In this document: positions 20,492 through 22,107 of the stretch, one piece after another
Layout of the letters: the number at the start of each line of letters is the position of its first letter
Position numbering within the stretch: the stretch's first letter is position 1
From: Saccoglossus kowalevskii
Lineage: Eukaryota; Hemichordata; Enteropneusta; Harrimaniidae
Length of the DNA stretch: 22,107 bases
Direction: 5' to 3'
Assembly: GCF_000003605.2 (NCBI RefSeq)
Contig: NW_003118932.1
Coordinates: forward strand, 176,317 to 198,423
The notes under the pieces: generated by a model
Told to the model about the DNA's origin: nothing
Database searches by the model: none
The model's input: only the letters and a program-made list of their open reading frames with translations
Program-made: the position numbers and the translations under genes

Positions 20492-22107
20492 GTAAGTGTG
20501 CCCTCATTAGGTGATGTTCCGAATACTTTTGTTTTTACTCTGAAGTTACTGATTTTTTCTTACACAGTGCCCTCAGGAACATTTACAGATTCACTTGAGA
20601 CAAAAATATTGTGATTTTCTCAACATGCATGAAGTCTTCAAACTTCAAGATTATTTTTAGTAAAAATTTGTGCATAATTAGGCAATCATCAACTTTTCAC
20701 TTACATCTCAAAAAATGCTCCATAGATTTTAATGAAACTTGGCACCCACTAAGGTGTTCCAGGGTAAACCACATATGTCATTAGTTTCGCATTGACATCT
20801 ATACATATTAATTGCCTAATTTACATTAATTGGCTAGTTTTCAGCTGTTACTCAGTTATGTCATGAAACAGATTTAAACAAAACTTGGTACATAGGTGTT
20901 CCAGTATGCCTACCAGACCACAAACCATAGATGTACAATCAAATGTATTCCTTGTTTCAATAATAATTTTATTTCCAGTTAATTGTTAGTAATTAATTTT
21001 TTTAGTACCATTAATTTCAATTTTGTGGATTCTTAAGTCTCAATGAACTTTGCTATATTAGCCAATAGACTGTTTTAATTTTTTAATTGATTTCAATATA
21101 TTATTTAATGCTGCATATATTGTCAACTATCTTTCTATATCGTCCTACAAATGTACCTCAAGTCTGTTCCTATTGTCTGCACTTTGGAATATTTTTTTTT
21201 CCATTGAAATTTCATCCGGGAAAGTACAGGGGCATTTATGTGCCTCGATGTAAATTCTGTCATCGTCAGTGTAATAGTGCTGCCCCCCCCCCCCCCCGCT
21301 CCCATGCTATTAAAAATTAGAAATAGGGGAACTCTCCGAGTGAAAGCTGAGTCACTGTTCCAGACTGATTTGAAACACATTTCAAACAATGCAGTCAAAT
21401 ACAAAGTAACCATGACATCATGGTTTCAATGTGGAACCATTGTTCCCTAGGAATGAATCAGTAATTGAATTGCATCATGGGAGTTTCAGTTTCAACCTCT
21501 CATTCTTTTTATAGAAACTTTTTTATTAGATTTAATTGTAAACATTGGAGTATCTTAAAATATTTTAATGCGACCATTTCCTTTTAATGTCTATGTACAC
21601 CTGTTACACTCGTGTCATAGTTGAAACTGTAATAACATAATCCAAAATGTTGAAGACTGCCAACAAGTTGATGGCTGATATTTTCAAATCTTGAGGTTTT
21701 TTAACATAAATATAACAGTATAGTGAAGGTCACAAAGCTGGGGCTTTGTTTTTAAATGTATTCATAAAATATTGTAAATGTTGTTCGCTAGGTTTCATTA
21801 AAATTCAAATAATTATTCGTAATTGGCTCAAAAATCAAACATTGTATATGTCCATAATGCAAGCATGTCTTCATGTGGCCTGGCAACTGTGATCGTCCGC
21901 TTATTTAAAATAAGACACTTCTCTGATTGGGGAATATTGAACTGACTCTTTGATATTAACCAAAAGCAATAACGATATCTCAATACCATTTATGGATTGG
22001 TGAATTTGAACTCTAATATCCATTATGATTTATGAAAATGTATGTTAATAAAAAATTTGATAACGACCCCAGCTTTCTGATCTTTACCAAATCCAAAATT
22101 GCATAGT
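20492..22107 (+). other. Intron after exon D (partial, phase 0)
   Basis: It begins gtaagtgtg. A diverged two-copy motif, gaaacttggcaccc...ggtgttccag and aaaacttggtacataggtgttccag, lies at about 20730-20763 and 20879-20905; it may come from a dispersed repeat. A 15-base C run is at 21283-21297, and an 8-bp-arm palindrome (aaccatga/tcatggtt) is at 21408-21425. No exon was found. Small open frames near 21087-21450 span the C run and are not credible. Confidence 0.8.

Noticed and set aside
21283-21297. Run of 15 C bases that yields poly-proline or poly-glycine in small frames
   Set aside because: Homopolymer slippage product; its length may also be a sequencing artefact.

Overview
The window is AT-rich eukaryotic DNA. 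Almost all of it is intron, carrying four short plus-strand coding exons of one gene. Spliced together, the exons encode about 170 residues of a charged, leucine-rich coiled coil. I identify it as the N-terminal region of a Nck-associated protein 5 family member (NCKAP5 / NCKAP5L), from the segment EKLAVARLHRE, the heptad-rich RLEAEKRLLEM block and the segment LLLERLRALENENSS...ENETQRDQYERCLDE. These resemble the human proteins as I remember them; no database search was possible. Long introns, a single family-like gene, many short palindromic elements and diverged repeats suggest a marine or aquatic invertebrate, possibly a mollusc or another non-vertebrate bilaterian. I cannot name the species.

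Layout: 1-3643 is upstream intron (or 5' flank) with one palindromic repeat. Exon A is 3644-3707. A 6.8 kb intron follows, rich in repeats: three overlapping hairpins at 4090-4164, a repeat complex at 6.7-8.2 kb, a possible retrotransposon relic near 9.4-9.6 kb, and two palindromic MITE-like elements at 9761-9909 and 10008-10109. Exon B is 10528-10752. A 1.4 kb intron contains a 50-N assembly gap. Exon C is 12135-12224 and has a second in-frame donor 36 bp downstream. An 8.1 kb intron begins with a 29-copy 20-bp minisatellite at 12461-13032. Exon D is 20360-20491, and intron then runs to the end of the window. The gene's start, the next exon (expected to begin with a VANQVVQALL-like segment) and the long proline/serine-rich remainder lie outside the window.

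The three introns inside the window are phase 0, and the one before exon A is phase 2. The A-to-B junction aligns without a gap to the remembered human protein. The B-C-D total is within a few residues of the human spacing, so no exon appears to be missing. The remaining open reading frames are uncharacterised, lie in introns, and look like chance or repeat-derived frames. Nothing here looks like a new multi-gene system. The most interesting items are the tandem donor site, the overlapping hairpin cluster, the minisatellite and the palindromic elements.
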